A stretch of 64,000 bases of DNA, taken from the NCBI GenBank assembly GCA_910583785.1, contig CAJTZK010000001.1, forward strand, positions 186,001-250,000, in the 5' to 3' direction. The notes under the pieces are model-generated. The model was not told the origin of the DNA. It ran no database searches and saw only the letters and a list, made by a program, of their open reading frames with translations. Of the stretch, positions 1 through 7,651 are shown piece by piece (the stretch's first letter is position 1; the number at the start of each line of letters is the position of its first letter). The position numbers and the translations under genes are program-made. Source of the DNA: an uncultured Oscillibacter sp. Lineage in GTDB: Bacteria > Bacillota > Clostridia > Oscillospirales > Oscillospiraceae.

Positions 1-608
1 GACGGCAGGGCCTGTTTTTCATCGTAGAGCCGTAGGGCAACCGGATTTTTCAGGGATAAATCCACCCGCGGGTCAAAGAGAACCAGGGCCTCCGCCCCCT
101 CCAGCTGGTCCTTGGAGGGCCCCAGCAGCAGTGACACGCCATATTCCCGCCGGAGCTGGCGGCAGAGCTCCTCCCCGCCGTAGGGCAAATCCAGCAGCAC
201 ATACCGATGCCGGAGGCACAGCTCCGTCACCGTCCGCACCGCCTCCCCCGTCAGCGCCGCCGCCGCCACGGCCACCCGGGCTCCCGCCACTGGCTGGCCT
301 TTCGACTCCAAGGCTCCCCGGACCCAGTCCGCCGCCAAGCAGCGCCGGAGGGACAGCGTGCTCACGGGCCGCAGGCCGCATTTCGACAGCTGCTCTTGAA
401 AGGGGAAATCCTCCGGCAGCACTACCTGCGTCACGCCCCGCTTCCGCAGCCTTTTCCCAGCCGCCAGCACCCGCCGGGAAAGAATGGCCCCATGGGGGCT
501 TTTCACAATCTCCGCCTGTAAAAACCGCATCCGCAGAATGTGCCGCTCCTCTAAGCGGATGCTCCGCTGTCCCCGTTTGGGCTCCGCCCAAGCCAAATAA
601 CCTACCAT
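1..608 (-). CDS. Unknown protein, C-terminus cut by window edge
   Basis: An open frame runs leftwards from ATG at 608 off the window end, so about 202 residues are visible and the C-terminus is missing. The start is supported by GGGAGG six to eight bases upstream. The visible protein begins MVGYLAWAEPKRGQRSIRLE and alternates basic stretches with hydrophobic beta-like segments such as YVLLDLPYGGEEL and EALVLFDPRVDLSL, which could be a Rossmann-like fold. I see no signal peptide, membrane segment or catalytic motif I recognise. It follows the ftsE-ftsX-M23 group on the same strand. Its RBS is inside the 3' arm of the terminator hairpin at 617-645, so its translation may depend on that structure. 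Function is unknown. Confidence 0.6.
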   Translation of the reverse strand, partial: MVGYLAWAEPKRGQRSIRLEERHILRMRFLQAEIVKSPHGAILSRRVLAAGKRLRKRGVTQVVLPEDFPFQEQLSKCGLRPVSTLSLRRCLAADWVRGALESKGQPVAGARVAVAAAALTGEAVRTVTELCLRHRYVLLDLPYGGEELCRQLRREYGVSLLLGPSKDQLEGAEALVLFDPRVDLSLKNPVALRLYDEKQALP

Positions 609-616
609 AAAAACTA

Positions 617-645
617 CCTCCCGCCCCATGATATGGGGCGGGAGG
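617..645 (-). terminator. Rho-independent terminator overlapping the next RBS
   Basis: A perfect 12-bp stem (617-628 with 634-645, loop 629-633) is followed on the minus strand by TAGTTTTT and then immediately by the ATG of the gene starting at 608. It lies 19 bases beyond the stop of the M23 hydrolase gene. The 3' arm contains GGGAGG, the only RBS available to the next gene. Confidence 0.75.
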
Positions 646-663
646 CCGGAATATGAATCTGTC

Positions 664-1902
664 TTACGCATCCTTCGCGAAAGTGGCTCCCGTGAGGTAG
701 CCTTTGGCGATGGGATTGATGATGGTGTTATTTTCCTTGATCTCAAAATGGAGGTGAGGCCCGGTGGAGTTGCCTGTAGAGCCAGTAATCCCCAGCACGT
801 CGCCCTGCTTTACCTGCTGGCCCACGCTGACCTTCCGGCTGCTCATATGGGCGTACAGGGTGGAATTGCCCGTGCCATGGTAGACGACCACGTAGTTTCC
901 ATAGGACTTGGAGTACTCCGAGATAATGACCTGTCCTGCCTTGGCGGCGTAGATGCTGCTGTTGTAACCTACCCGGCCGATATCCGTGCCCTTGTGGTTT
1001 GTGGAGCCGATGCCGCCCGGAGAAGCCCGGCCTCCTACTGTGGAGGTAACGTAGCGGCTGCTCACTGGCCAAATGTATCCGCCGGGATTGGAGGTGGGGC
1101 CGGACTGGCCCGCCGCGGCCCGCCGGGCCGCTTCTTCCTCTTCCAGCTTCTTGATCAGCGCCTTGATGCGGGCCTGGACCTCCTCTTCCTCCTCGGAGAG
1201 GTCGTCTAAGGCGTTCTCCTGCTCTTGCTGCTGCTGGCGGAGCTTCGTCACCAGGGCGTTGGCTACATCCCGCTGGGAATCCAGGTCCCGTTTCTTGGCC
1301 TCCAGCTCCGCCTTGGCCTCCTCGGAGGCGTTCTTCTGGCCCTCCAGCTCCGCCTTCTTCCCGGCGGTAATGGCCTGGAGGGTTTTTAAATCATCGATAA
1401 CCCGCTGGTCGTACTCCATGATTTCGTTTACCACGTCCAGACGGCCCAGGAGGTCCGAGAAGCTGCTGGCCCGGAACAGGACGGACCAGTACTCCACCTT
1501 CCCCTGCTCCTCCATCGCCCGGACCCGCTTGCAGAAGAGCGCATACTGGGCCGCTTCTTTAGCCTCCGCCTCCGCCAGTTCCGCCGCCGTCTGGACAATC
1601 AGGTCCTCATAGGTGGCGATTTCCTCTTCTTTATTGCCGATCTCCTGCTCCGTCAGGCTGATCTGTCCGTCCAGAAGGCGCTTGCGCTCCATGGTCGTAC
1701 TGATGTCGGAAGACAGCTTGTCAATCTGTGCCTGGATGTCCTTTTTCTCCTGGGCCAGGTCCTTGGCGTCGCTTTTCAGCGCGTCAATGTCCGCCTGGGT
1801 CACAGCCGCGGCAGCGGGGGCCAGGTCCGCCAAGGCCAGGCACAACGCCAGCGCCAGCATGGGCAGGGCGCGAAGGAGGAACCCTTTGCCGTTTCGCTTC
1901 AT
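664..1902 (-). CDS. Secreted M23 peptidoglycan hydrolase with coiled coil (PcsB/EnvC-like)
   Basis: A 412-residue secreted protein. Residues 1-33 are a signal peptide ending in an Ala-rich stretch (LAPAAAAV). Residues about 34-260 are a long charged coiled coil rich in Glu, Lys and Gln. A Pro/Gly linker follows, then a LytM/M23 zinc endopeptidase domain at about 290-400 with all metal and catalytic residues visible: H303 and D307 (HKGTD), H352 (LYAH), and H383/H385 (HLHFE). It sits 10 bases after ftsX and shares its transcript, and an AAGGAGG site precedes the ATG. In Firmicutes FtsEX activates a coiled-coil peptidoglycan hydrolase outside the membrane, so this is the likely partner enzyme for cell separation. 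The strict family name is uncertain (CHAP-type PcsB differs; this one is M23). Confidence 0.9.
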   Translation of the reverse strand: MKRNGKGFLLRALPMLALALCLALADLAPAAAAVTQADIDALKSDAKDLAQEKKDIQAQIDKLSSDISTTMERKRLLDGQISLTEQEIGNKEEEIATYEDLIVQTAAELAEAEAKEAAQYALFCKRVRAMEEQGKVEYWSVLFRASSFSDLLGRLDVVNEIMEYDQRVIDDLKTLQAITAGKKAELEGQKNASEEAKAELEAKKRDLDSQRDVANALVTKLRQQQQEQENALDDLSEEEEEVQARIKALIKKLEEEEAARRAAAGQSGPTSNPGGYIWPVSSRYVTSTVGGRASPGGIGSTNHKGTDIGRVGYNSSIYAAKAGQVIISEYSKSYGNYVVVYHGTGNSTLYAHMSSRKVSVGQQVKQGDVLGITGSTGNSTGPHLHFEIKENNTIINPIAKGYLTGATFAKDA

Positions 1903-1912
1903 GCCGCCCTCC

Positions 1913-2794
1913 TTAAACCTGTAAATATTTCCGGATGGCGGAGAGGCTGCCCCCCACGCCGATGAAAATACCCGCTCCCGCGAAGGAGCCCGCCACCGGG
2001 CCCCAAAGCTCCTTGAAGGGAATCACGTCAATGAGCTGCAAGGCGTCGCTGGTGCTGACCCCCCGGGCCACGGCCTCATAGAGCCCCCACTCCATCAGGA
2101 AGGCCACGGAGGCCCCCAGGAAACCCATGAGGAAGCCCTCGTACACAAAGGGCCAGCGGATGAAGCCGTTGGTGGCCCCCACCATCCGCATGATGGCGAT
2201 TTCCTCCCTCCGGTCGAAGGTGGTCAGGCGGATGGTGTTGGAGATGATGAACACGGACACCAGGAACAAAATGGCAATCAGGGCCACGCAGACCACGGTG
2301 GCCACGTTCCGCAACGTGATGAAACCCCCGGCCACCTCTTCGGAGGCATTGACCCGGGCGATTCCATCCACGGCGGCCACCGCCGCCTTAGTCTGGGAAA
2401 TGCGCTCCAGGTCTAGGATTTTCAGGGAAAAACGGTCCCGCAGAATCTCCGGGTCCAAGTCCTGGAACATCTCCTCCTCCGGGTATTGCTCCAGAAAGGT
2501 TTCCATGGCCTGCTGGCGGCTGATGAAGGTGACGGAATCCACATTGGGAATCGCCTCCAGCTTTTTCTGGAGGTTTTTGGGCTCCGCGAAATCCTCCTCC
2601 ACAAAGGCCAGCATCTCGTTCTCCCGCTCCAGGTCCTTCAAAAGCCCGTTGGCGTTTACCGCCACCAGGGTGAAGGTCCCCATGATTAAGAGGCACGCCA
2701 CGGTGATGCCGATAGCGGCGAAGCTCATAAAGCCGTGGCTGAACATGTTGGAAACGCCCTCGTGGATAAAATATCCGAAATTGTGCTTAGACAT
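1913..2794 (-). CDS. ftsX: Cell division ABC transporter permease FtsX
   Basis: A 293-residue FtsX. It has an N-terminal membrane segment (about 22-45), an extracellular domain of about 120 residues that would contact the hydrolase, then three further membrane segments in the C-terminal half with the permease motif RREEIAIMRMVGATNGFIR. The ATG at 2794 (MSKHNFGYF) is preferred to earlier in-frame codons because GGGAGGACGC lies eight bases upstream, and it overlaps the end of ftsE by 8 bp, which suggests coupled translation. With FtsE it forms a membrane complex that uses ATP binding to switch on wall hydrolysis at the septum rather than to transport a substrate. Confidence 0.95.
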   Translation of the reverse strand: MSKHNFGYFIHEGVSNMFSHGFMSFAAIGITVACLLIMGTFTLVAVNANGLLKDLERENEMLAFVEEDFAEPKNLQKKLEAIPNVDSVTFISRQQAMETFLEQYPEEEMFQDLDPEILRDRFSLKILDLERISQTKAAVAAVDGIARVNASEEVAGGFITLRNVATVVCVALIAILFLVSVFIISNTIRLTTFDRREEIAIMRMVGATNGFIRWPFVYEGFLMGFLGASVAFLMEWGLYEAVARGVSTSDALQLIDVIPFKELWGPVAGSFAGAGIFIGVGGSLSAIRKYLQV

Positions 2795-3500
2795 GGATGC
2801 GTCCTCCCACATAGCCGCCGACGCTGTCATTAACCACCCGGCCGGAATCAATCGTGACCACCCGCTTGCCAAAATGGTCCACCAGGTCCTTCTCGTGGGT
2901 CACCACTACCATGGTGGTGCCCAATTCGTTGATCTTCACCAGTAAGTCCATCAGCTCCAGGGACCGCTCCGGGTCCAGGTTTCCCGTGGGCTCGTCGGCA
3001 ATGATGGTGGCTGGGTTATTCACCAAAGCCCGGGCGATGGCCACCCGCTGCTGTTCCCCGCCGGAGAGTTCGTCCGGGTAGCTGTAGGCCTTTTTCTCCA
3101 GCCCCACCAGCTCCAGCACATAGGGGATGCGCTTCCGGCTCTCCTTGGCGGAGGCCCCGACAGCCCGCATGACAAAGGCCAGGTTATCGTAAACCGTCTT
3201 TTTTTCAATCAGGCGGAAATCCTGAAAAATGACCCCTAGGGTCCGGCGCATCAGGGGAATCTGCCGCTCGGAAATGTTCCGGGTGGAAAAACCGTTGACC
3301 CGGACCCGGCCCGCGTTGGGCTCCACCTCCCCGGTGAGCAGCTTAATGATGGTGGACTTGCCGGAACCGGAGGGGCCCACCAGGAACACGAACTCACCGG
3401 GATCGATCCGCAGGGAGATTCCCCGGATGGCCTTGGTCCCATTGTCGTATTCCATTTCCACGTCCTTCAATTCAATGAGGGCGCTTTCTGATTCTAGCAT
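2787..3500 (-). CDS. ftsE: Cell division ATP-binding protein FtsE
   Basis: A 237-residue ABC ATPase with Walker A (GPSGSGKST), Q-loop (FQDFRL), signature (LSGGEQQR), Walker B (IIADEPT) and switch His (VTHE) all intact. Length and the direct coupling to ftsX identify it as FtsE rather than a generic transporter ATPase. An RBS (GGAGG) lies seven bases before the ATG. It is the first gene of ftsE-ftsX-M23, driven by the promoter at 3566-3594. Confidence 0.95.
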   Translation of the reverse strand: MLESESALIELKDVEMEYDNGTKAIRGISLRIDPGEFVFLVGPSGSGKSTIIKLLTGEVEPNAGRVRVNGFSTRNISERQIPLMRRTLGVIFQDFRLIEKKTVYDNLAFVMRAVGASAKESRKRIPYVLELVGLEKKAYSYPDELSGGEQQRVAIARALVNNPATIIADEPTGNLDPERSLELMDLLVKINELGTTMVVVTHEKDLVDHFGKRVVTIDSGRVVNDSVGGYVGGRIHV

Positions 3501-3565
3501 AGGGGCACCTCCAATTGGCGTCGAAAACTGGGTGCGGCAGGATTCCTCGACATAATTCGGATGTT

Positions 3566-3594
3566 ATTGTAGCATAAAGCACGCTTCCCGTCAA
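3566..3594 (-). promoter_or_regulatory. Sigma-A-type promoter of ftsE operon
   Basis: On the minus strand: -35 TTGACG (3589-3594), 17-bp spacer ending TGC (extended -10), -10 TACAAT (3566-3571). It leaves a 5' UTR of about 60 bases before ftsE. Confidence 0.75.
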
Positions 3595-3674
3595 TGCGGC
3601 GTACCGCCAAACCATAGGGGTAGTTTTTCTCCATCCTTTATCACAGACGGCAAATCCAGCTGCCAGGGAACTGC

Positions 3675-3702
3675 AAAAAAGCGGCGGACCTTCGTCCGCC
3701 GC
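3675..3702 (-). terminator. Terminator of CdaR-like regulator gene
   Basis: A perfect 9-bp GC stem (3681-3689 with 3694-3702) followed on the minus strand by six T residues, 15 bases beyond the stop codon at 3717. Confidence 0.85.
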
Positions 3703-3716
3703 TCCGGTTTCCGGTT

Positions 3717-4808
3717 TTAAGAATCGATTCCCCGGGAGGTCAGGTATTTCTTGACCATCAGGGCCACCTTGAAGGTGATGGCATCGTCGAACTCCCGCAG
3801 GTCCAGGCCCGTCAGCTTCTTGATTTTCTCCAGCCGGTAGACCAGGGTATTCCGGTGGACGAAGAGCTTCCGGGCCGTCTCGGAGACGTTCAGGTTGTTC
3901 TCGAAGAAGCGGTGAATGGTGAAGAGGGTCTCCTTGTCCAGGGCGTCGATGGGGTTCTTCTTAAAGACTTCCTGGAGGAACATCTCGCAAAGGGTGGTAG
4001 GCAGCTGGTAAATCAGGCGGCCAATGCCCAGGTTCTCATAGTTGATCACATATTTTTCCGTGTCGAACACCTTGCCCACATCAATGGAAATCTGCGCCTC
4101 CTTATAGGACTTGGCCAAATCCCGCAGATGGGTGGCAATGGTGCCGATGCCCACCACCACGGTACTCTCGGTCCCGGAGCGGAGGCTCTCCTCAATGGAG
4201 GCGGCAATCTTGTTCAGCTCCCGGAAGCCCGCTCCCTCGGGCATCTGCCGGACCAGTACCACGTCCCCGTCGCCGATGTTCAGCACGAAGTCGTTCTGCC
4301 GGTCGGGGAACATGGCCTGGACCACATCGGTGGGCACAGACTCCCCTTTTTTCAGGGCACGGACCACAAAAACACCCCGGGCCACGTCGGCGGTGACCCG
4401 TAGCTCCTTAGCCCGCATGTAGATATCGCCCAGCATGATATTGTCCGAGATGATATCCTTGATAAAAGACCCCCGGTCATGCTTCTCCTCGTAATAGGCT
4501 TTGGCGGCATTCAGCGCCACCGTGGCCACGGAACAAACCGCCTTGCTGACGTCGTTTTCCCCGAAAGCGAAAGCCGCGTAATCAAATTGGTTCCCCCAGC
4601 CATTCAGCGCTTTGAAGGTCTTCCCGTCGGAGGAGAGCAGGGCGCCAGCGGCGTTGTTCACCACAGGAACATATTCCGTCCACCGCTGGCCGATCAAGGA
4701 GAGCTCGCTGCAGGCAATTACCACGCCTTCCCCATCCATGACTCCAATCGTGCGGTCCGTGTTCTCCTTCAGCTGCAATACTACATTTTGATAAATTCTT
4801 CCAGACAT
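3717..4808 (-). CDS. CdaR/PucR-family transcriptional regulator
   Basis: A 363-residue regulator. The N-terminal 60 residues (IGVMDGEGVVIACSE) resemble the sugar-diacid recognition domain of CdaR proteins. The middle is a GGDEF-like regulator fold without catalytic residues. The C-terminal 60 residues carry the PucR-type helix-turn-helix (NVSETARKLFVHRNTLVYRL). ATG at 4808 is chosen because GAGGAGG lies just upstream; the alternative GTG at 4823 would run through that RBS. Monocistronic, with its own promoter and terminator. The ligand and target genes cannot be read from the sequence; no diacid pathway is nearby. Confidence 0.85.
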   Translation of the reverse strand: MSGRIYQNVVLQLKENTDRTIGVMDGEGVVIACSELSLIGQRWTEYVPVVNNAAGALLSSDGKTFKALNGWGNQFDYAAFAFGENDVSKAVCSVATVALNAAKAYYEEKHDRGSFIKDIISDNIMLGDIYMRAKELRVTADVARGVFVVRALKKGESVPTDVVQAMFPDRQNDFVLNIGDGDVVLVRQMPEGAGFRELNKIAASIEESLRSGTESTVVVGIGTIATHLRDLAKSYKEAQISIDVGKVFDTEKYVINYENLGIGRLIYQLPTTLCEMFLQEVFKKNPIDALDKETLFTIHRFFENNLNVSETARKLFVHRNTLVYRLEKIKKLTGLDLREFDDAITFKVALMVKKYLTSRGIDS

Positions 4809-4867
4809 GGCCGTCCTCCTCACCTAAAATACCGGGGAAGTAATGATACCATTTTTTTAACATCCTT

Positions 4868-4896
4868 ATTATATCGTCAACTTCACCAAATTGCAA
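4868..4896 (-). promoter_or_regulatory. Promoter of CdaR-like regulator
   Basis: Minus strand: -35 TTGCAA (4891-4896), 17-bp spacer, perfect -10 TATAAT (4868-4873), about 55 bases before the start codon. Confidence 0.75.
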
Positions 4897-4964
4897 GATG
4901 TTTTTTCTTTTTTCAACAAAAAACTCATTCCCTTTTTGGTAAGTATTCGGACTTTTTCTCGGAA

Positions 4965-5687
4965 CTACACAAGGGCACGAAGTCCCGCGATCTCCTCCTC
5001 AGTCAAAAAGCGAAAACTCCCCCGGGAAAGTCCCCGGTCCAGGGGCAGGTTCCCCATCTGGACCCGCTCCAGGTACACCACGGGCTTCCCCCTCGACGCC
5101 AGCATCCGCTTTACCTGGTGGAACTTCCCCTCCCGGAGGATTACGTGAGCCTCGCTCTCCTCCCCCGACGAGAGAATTTCCAGCCCGGCAGGCAGGCAGC
5201 GCAGTCCATCGCCCAGGGACAGGCCGTCTGCAAAGGCCTGGCGGTCCTCCTCCGTCAGCCGTCCCGCCGTCCGGGCATAATACACCTTATCCACGTGGCG
5301 CTTAGGGGAGAGCAGGGCATGGGCCAAGCTCCCCTCGTTGGTCAGCAGCAGCAGCCCCTCCGTGTCCTTGTCCAGGCGGCCCACGGGAAACAGTTCCTGC
5401 TTCCCAAGCTCCCGGGGCAGCAGGTCCAGGACGGTTTCCCCCTGCCCGTCCGACCTGGCGGAGAGGTATCCGGCGGGCTTATTCAACATAATCCAGGTAT
5501 AGCGGCGGTAGCACAGCGCCTCTCCCCTCACGGTAATCCCCACTGACTCTGGGTCAAACTTCTCCTCCACAGAGCGGATAACGGCTCCATTCACCGCCAC
5601 CAGCCCGTGGCGGGCCAGCTCCTTTGCCTCCCTGCGGGACCATTTTCCCGTGGAGGCGATGATCTTGTCCAACCGCTCCTTTGCCAC
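4965..5687 (-). CDS. rsuA: 16S rRNA pseudouridine synthase (RsuA family)
   Basis: A 240-residue protein from GTG at 5687: an S4 RNA-binding domain at about 1-60 (RLDKIIASTGKWSRREAKEL), then the RluB/RsuA catalytic domain with the nucleophile motif GRLDKDTEGLLLLTN and the motif KFHQVKRMLAS near the C-terminus. RsuA makes pseudouridine 516 in 16S rRNA. The start is not certain: an in-frame ATG at 5744 would add 19 residues but has no RBS and sits on the -10 element, whereas the GTG has AAAGGGG about ten bases upstream and gives the normal family length. Stop codon is TAG. Confidence 0.88.
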   Translation of the reverse strand: MAKERLDKIIASTGKWSRREAKELARHGLVAVNGAVIRSVEEKFDPESVGITVRGEALCYRRYTWIMLNKPAGYLSARSDGQGETVLDLLPRELGKQELFPVGRLDKDTEGLLLLTNEGSLAHALLSPKRHVDKVYYARTAGRLTEEDRQAFADGLSLGDGLRCLPAGLEILSSGEESEAHVILREGKFHQVKRMLASRGKPVVYLERVQMGNLPLDRGLSRGSFRFLTEEEIAGLRALV

Positions 5688-5742
5688 GGCGGTCCATCCC
5701 CTTTCCGGCCCTTCTTGGCAGGGCCTGGCAATTGCTTGTTTC

Positions 5743-5771
5743 ATTGTAGCATATTTTTCTGAAAAAATGAA
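5743..5771 (-). promoter_or_regulatory. Probable extended -10 promoter of rsuA
   Basis: Minus strand TGC-TACAAT (-10 at 5743-5748) with a poor -35 (TTCATT, 5766-5771) at 17 bp. It lies between the divergent genes rsuA and the DUF4830 gene. Confidence 0.5.
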
Positions 5772-5796
5772 TAAGGAACTGTCAGGAGGGATCGAC

Positions 5797-6261
5797 ATGT
5801 TGATTTGGACCGCAAAATTTTCCCGGAAGAAAGCCACTGCCGCCGTCATCCTCATGGGGGTAGTTATGGCGGCTCTGATCGTCCTGACGGGCCGGGCCCC
5901 GGAAGAGCCGGAAATTCCCCTGCCCAAGCTGACCTGCAATGAGGAACGGGTGGCCTATCTCCAGTCCCTGGGCTGGGAGGTGGAACCAGAACCCATTGAG
6001 ACATTGCAGTTCCTGCTGCCTGCGGAACTGGAGGAGCCCTACCGTTCCTATAACGAACTCCAGCTCAGCCAGGGCTTCGATTTAACCCGCTGCTGCGGCA
6101 AGCAGGTGAGCCGCTGCACCTACACCGTAACCAATTATCCGGGCCAGCCCGAAGGCGTCCAGGCAAATCTATACATCTGCGAGGACGTGCCAGTGGCCGG
6201 GGACGTCTGCTCCTCCGGAGCCAGGGGATTCCAGGAACCGCTTCTCCGGGCGGAGGAATGA
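5797..6261 (+). CDS. DUF4830-type membrane-anchored protein
   Basis: A 154-residue protein with one N-terminal membrane segment (about 13-31, AAVILMGVVMAALIVLTG) and an extracellular domain. The stretch EERVAYLQSLGWEVEPEPIE and the later Tyr/Gln-rich part match what I recall of DUF4830 in Clostridia. Four Cys residues occur in the exported domain (CCGKQVSRC and ICEDV), which could form disulfides. AGGAGGG precedes the ATG by six bases. It is transcribed alone, away from rsuA, and ends at a strong bidirectional terminator. No function is known. Confidence 0.75.
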   Translation: MLIWTAKFSRKKATAAVILMGVVMAALIVLTGRAPEEPEIPLPKLTCNEERVAYLQSLGWEVEPEPIETLQFLLPAELEEPYRSYNELQLSQGFDLTRCCGKQVSRCTYTVTNYPGQPEGVQANLYICEDVPVAGDVCSSGARGFQEPLLRAEE

Positions 6262-6262
6262 G

Positions 6263-6297
6263 AAAAAGGACTGCCGCTTCTTGCGGCAGTCCTTTTT
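6263..6297. terminator. Bidirectional terminator between DUF4830 gene and tuf
   Basis: A 15-bp perfect stem (6263-6277 with 6283-6297, loop TTCTT) with A5/T5 ends, so it can stop transcription from both convergent genes. Confidence 0.9.
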
Positions 6298-6309
6298 ATG
6301 CACAGGAAA

Positions 6310-7512
6310 TTACTCAGCGATGTCGGTGACAGCGCCGGAGCCAACGGTACGGCCGCCCTCGCGGATAGCGAAACGGAGGCCCTTCTCAATGGCGATGGGG
6401 GTAATCAGCTCCACGGCCATCTCGACGTTATCGCCGGGCATGCACATCTCGGTGCCCTCGGGCAGGGAGATGACGCCAGTGACGTCGGTCGTACGGAAGT
6501 AGAACTGAGGACGATAGTTGTTGAAGAATGGGGTGTGGCGGCCGCCCTCGTCCTTAGACAGGACGTAAACCTGGCCCTTGAACTTGGTGTGGGGGTTGAT
6601 GGACTTGGGCTTCGCCAGAACCTGGCCGCGCTCAATGCCATTGCGGTCGATGCCGCGGAGCAGGACGCCGATGTTGTCACCAGCCTCAGCGAAGTCCAGC
6701 AGCTTGTGGAACATCTCGATGCCCGTCACGACGGTCTTCTTAGTCTCGTCGGCCAGGCCGACAATCTCAACTTCCTCGCTGAGCTTCAGCTGGCCGCGCT
6801 CCACACGGCCAGTCGCGACGGTGCCGCGGCCGGAGATGGTGAACACGTCCTCGACAGGCATGAGGAAGGGCAGGGAGTCGTCGCGGGGAGGAGTGGGAAT
6901 ATAGTCGTCAACGGAATCCATCAGCTCCTTGATGCAGGCATACTCGGGAGCGGCGGGATCGCTGGAATCAGACACCAGGGCGTTCAGGGCGGAACCCTTG
7001 ATGATGGGCAGATCGTCGCCGGGGAACTCGTAGGTGCTCAGCAGCTCGCGGACTTCCATCTCCACCAGCTCCAGCAACTCCTCGTCGTCCACCTGGTCGC
7101 ACTTGTTCAGGAAGACAACGATGGCGGGCACGCCCACCTGGCGGGCCAGCAGGATGTGCTCACGGGTCTGCGCCATGGGACCGTCGGAGGCGGCGATAAC
7201 CAGGATCGCGCCGTCCATCTGCGCGGCGCCCGTGATCATGTTCTTGATATAGTCGGCGTGGCCCGGGCAGTCAACGTGGGCATAATGGCGCTTTTCCGTC
7301 TCATATTCCACGTGGGCGGTGTTGATCGTGATACCACGGGCCTTTTCCTCGGGAGCCTTGTCAATGCTGTCATAAGCCTCGAACTCAGCCTTGCCCTGGA
7401 GGGACAGCCACTTGGTGATGGCGGCGGTCAGAGTGGTCTTGCCGTGGTCAACATGGCCGATGGTGCCAATGTTGACATGGGGTTTGGTTCTCTCAAATTT
7501 CTGCTTAGCCAT
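6310..7512 (-). CDS. tuf: Elongation factor Tu
   Basis: A 400-residue EF-Tu. The GTPase motifs are intact: G1 GHVDHGKT (about 19-26), effector region RGITI, G3 DCPGHADY, G4 NKCD and G5 SAL. Domains 2 and 3 follow with the conserved C-terminal stretch EGGRTVGSGAV. It delivers aminoacyl-tRNA to the ribosome. AGGAGG precedes the ATG. It is the last gene of the str cluster, 139 bp after fusA, and has its own promoter in that gap. Confidence 0.99.
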   Translation of the reverse strand: MAKQKFERTKPHVNIGTIGHVDHGKTTLTAAITKWLSLQGKAEFEAYDSIDKAPEEKARGITINTAHVEYETEKRHYAHVDCPGHADYIKNMITGAAQMDGAILVIAASDGPMAQTREHILLARQVGVPAIVVFLNKCDQVDDEELLELVEMEVRELLSTYEFPGDDLPIIKGSALNALVSDSSDPAAPEYACIKELMDSVDDYIPTPPRDDSLPFLMPVEDVFTISGRGTVATGRVERGQLKLSEEVEIVGLADETKKTVVTGIEMFHKLLDFAEAGDNIGVLLRGIDRNGIERGQVLAKPKSINPHTKFKGQVYVLSKDEGGRHTPFFNNYRPQFYFRTTDVTGVISLPEGTEMCMPGDNVEMAVELITPIAIEKGLRFAIREGGRTVGSGAVTDIAE

Positions 7513-7579
7513 TTGATAATCCTCCTATAAATGTTTCAATTGCGGTTGCGGCATTGCGAAATTATCATCAGCAATGTCT

Positions 7580-7608
7580 ATTCTACAGTATTCCGGCTGG
7601 AAAATCAA
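7580..7608 (-). promoter_or_regulatory. Internal promoter of tuf
   Basis: Minus strand: -35 TTGATT (7603-7608), 17-bp spacer, -10 TAGAAT (7580-7585) in the fusA-tuf gap. Confidence 0.7.
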
Positions 7609-7651
7609 TCCCTTTTTCCCAATTTAGTCCAGGGCTTTTCCACGGAAAAAG

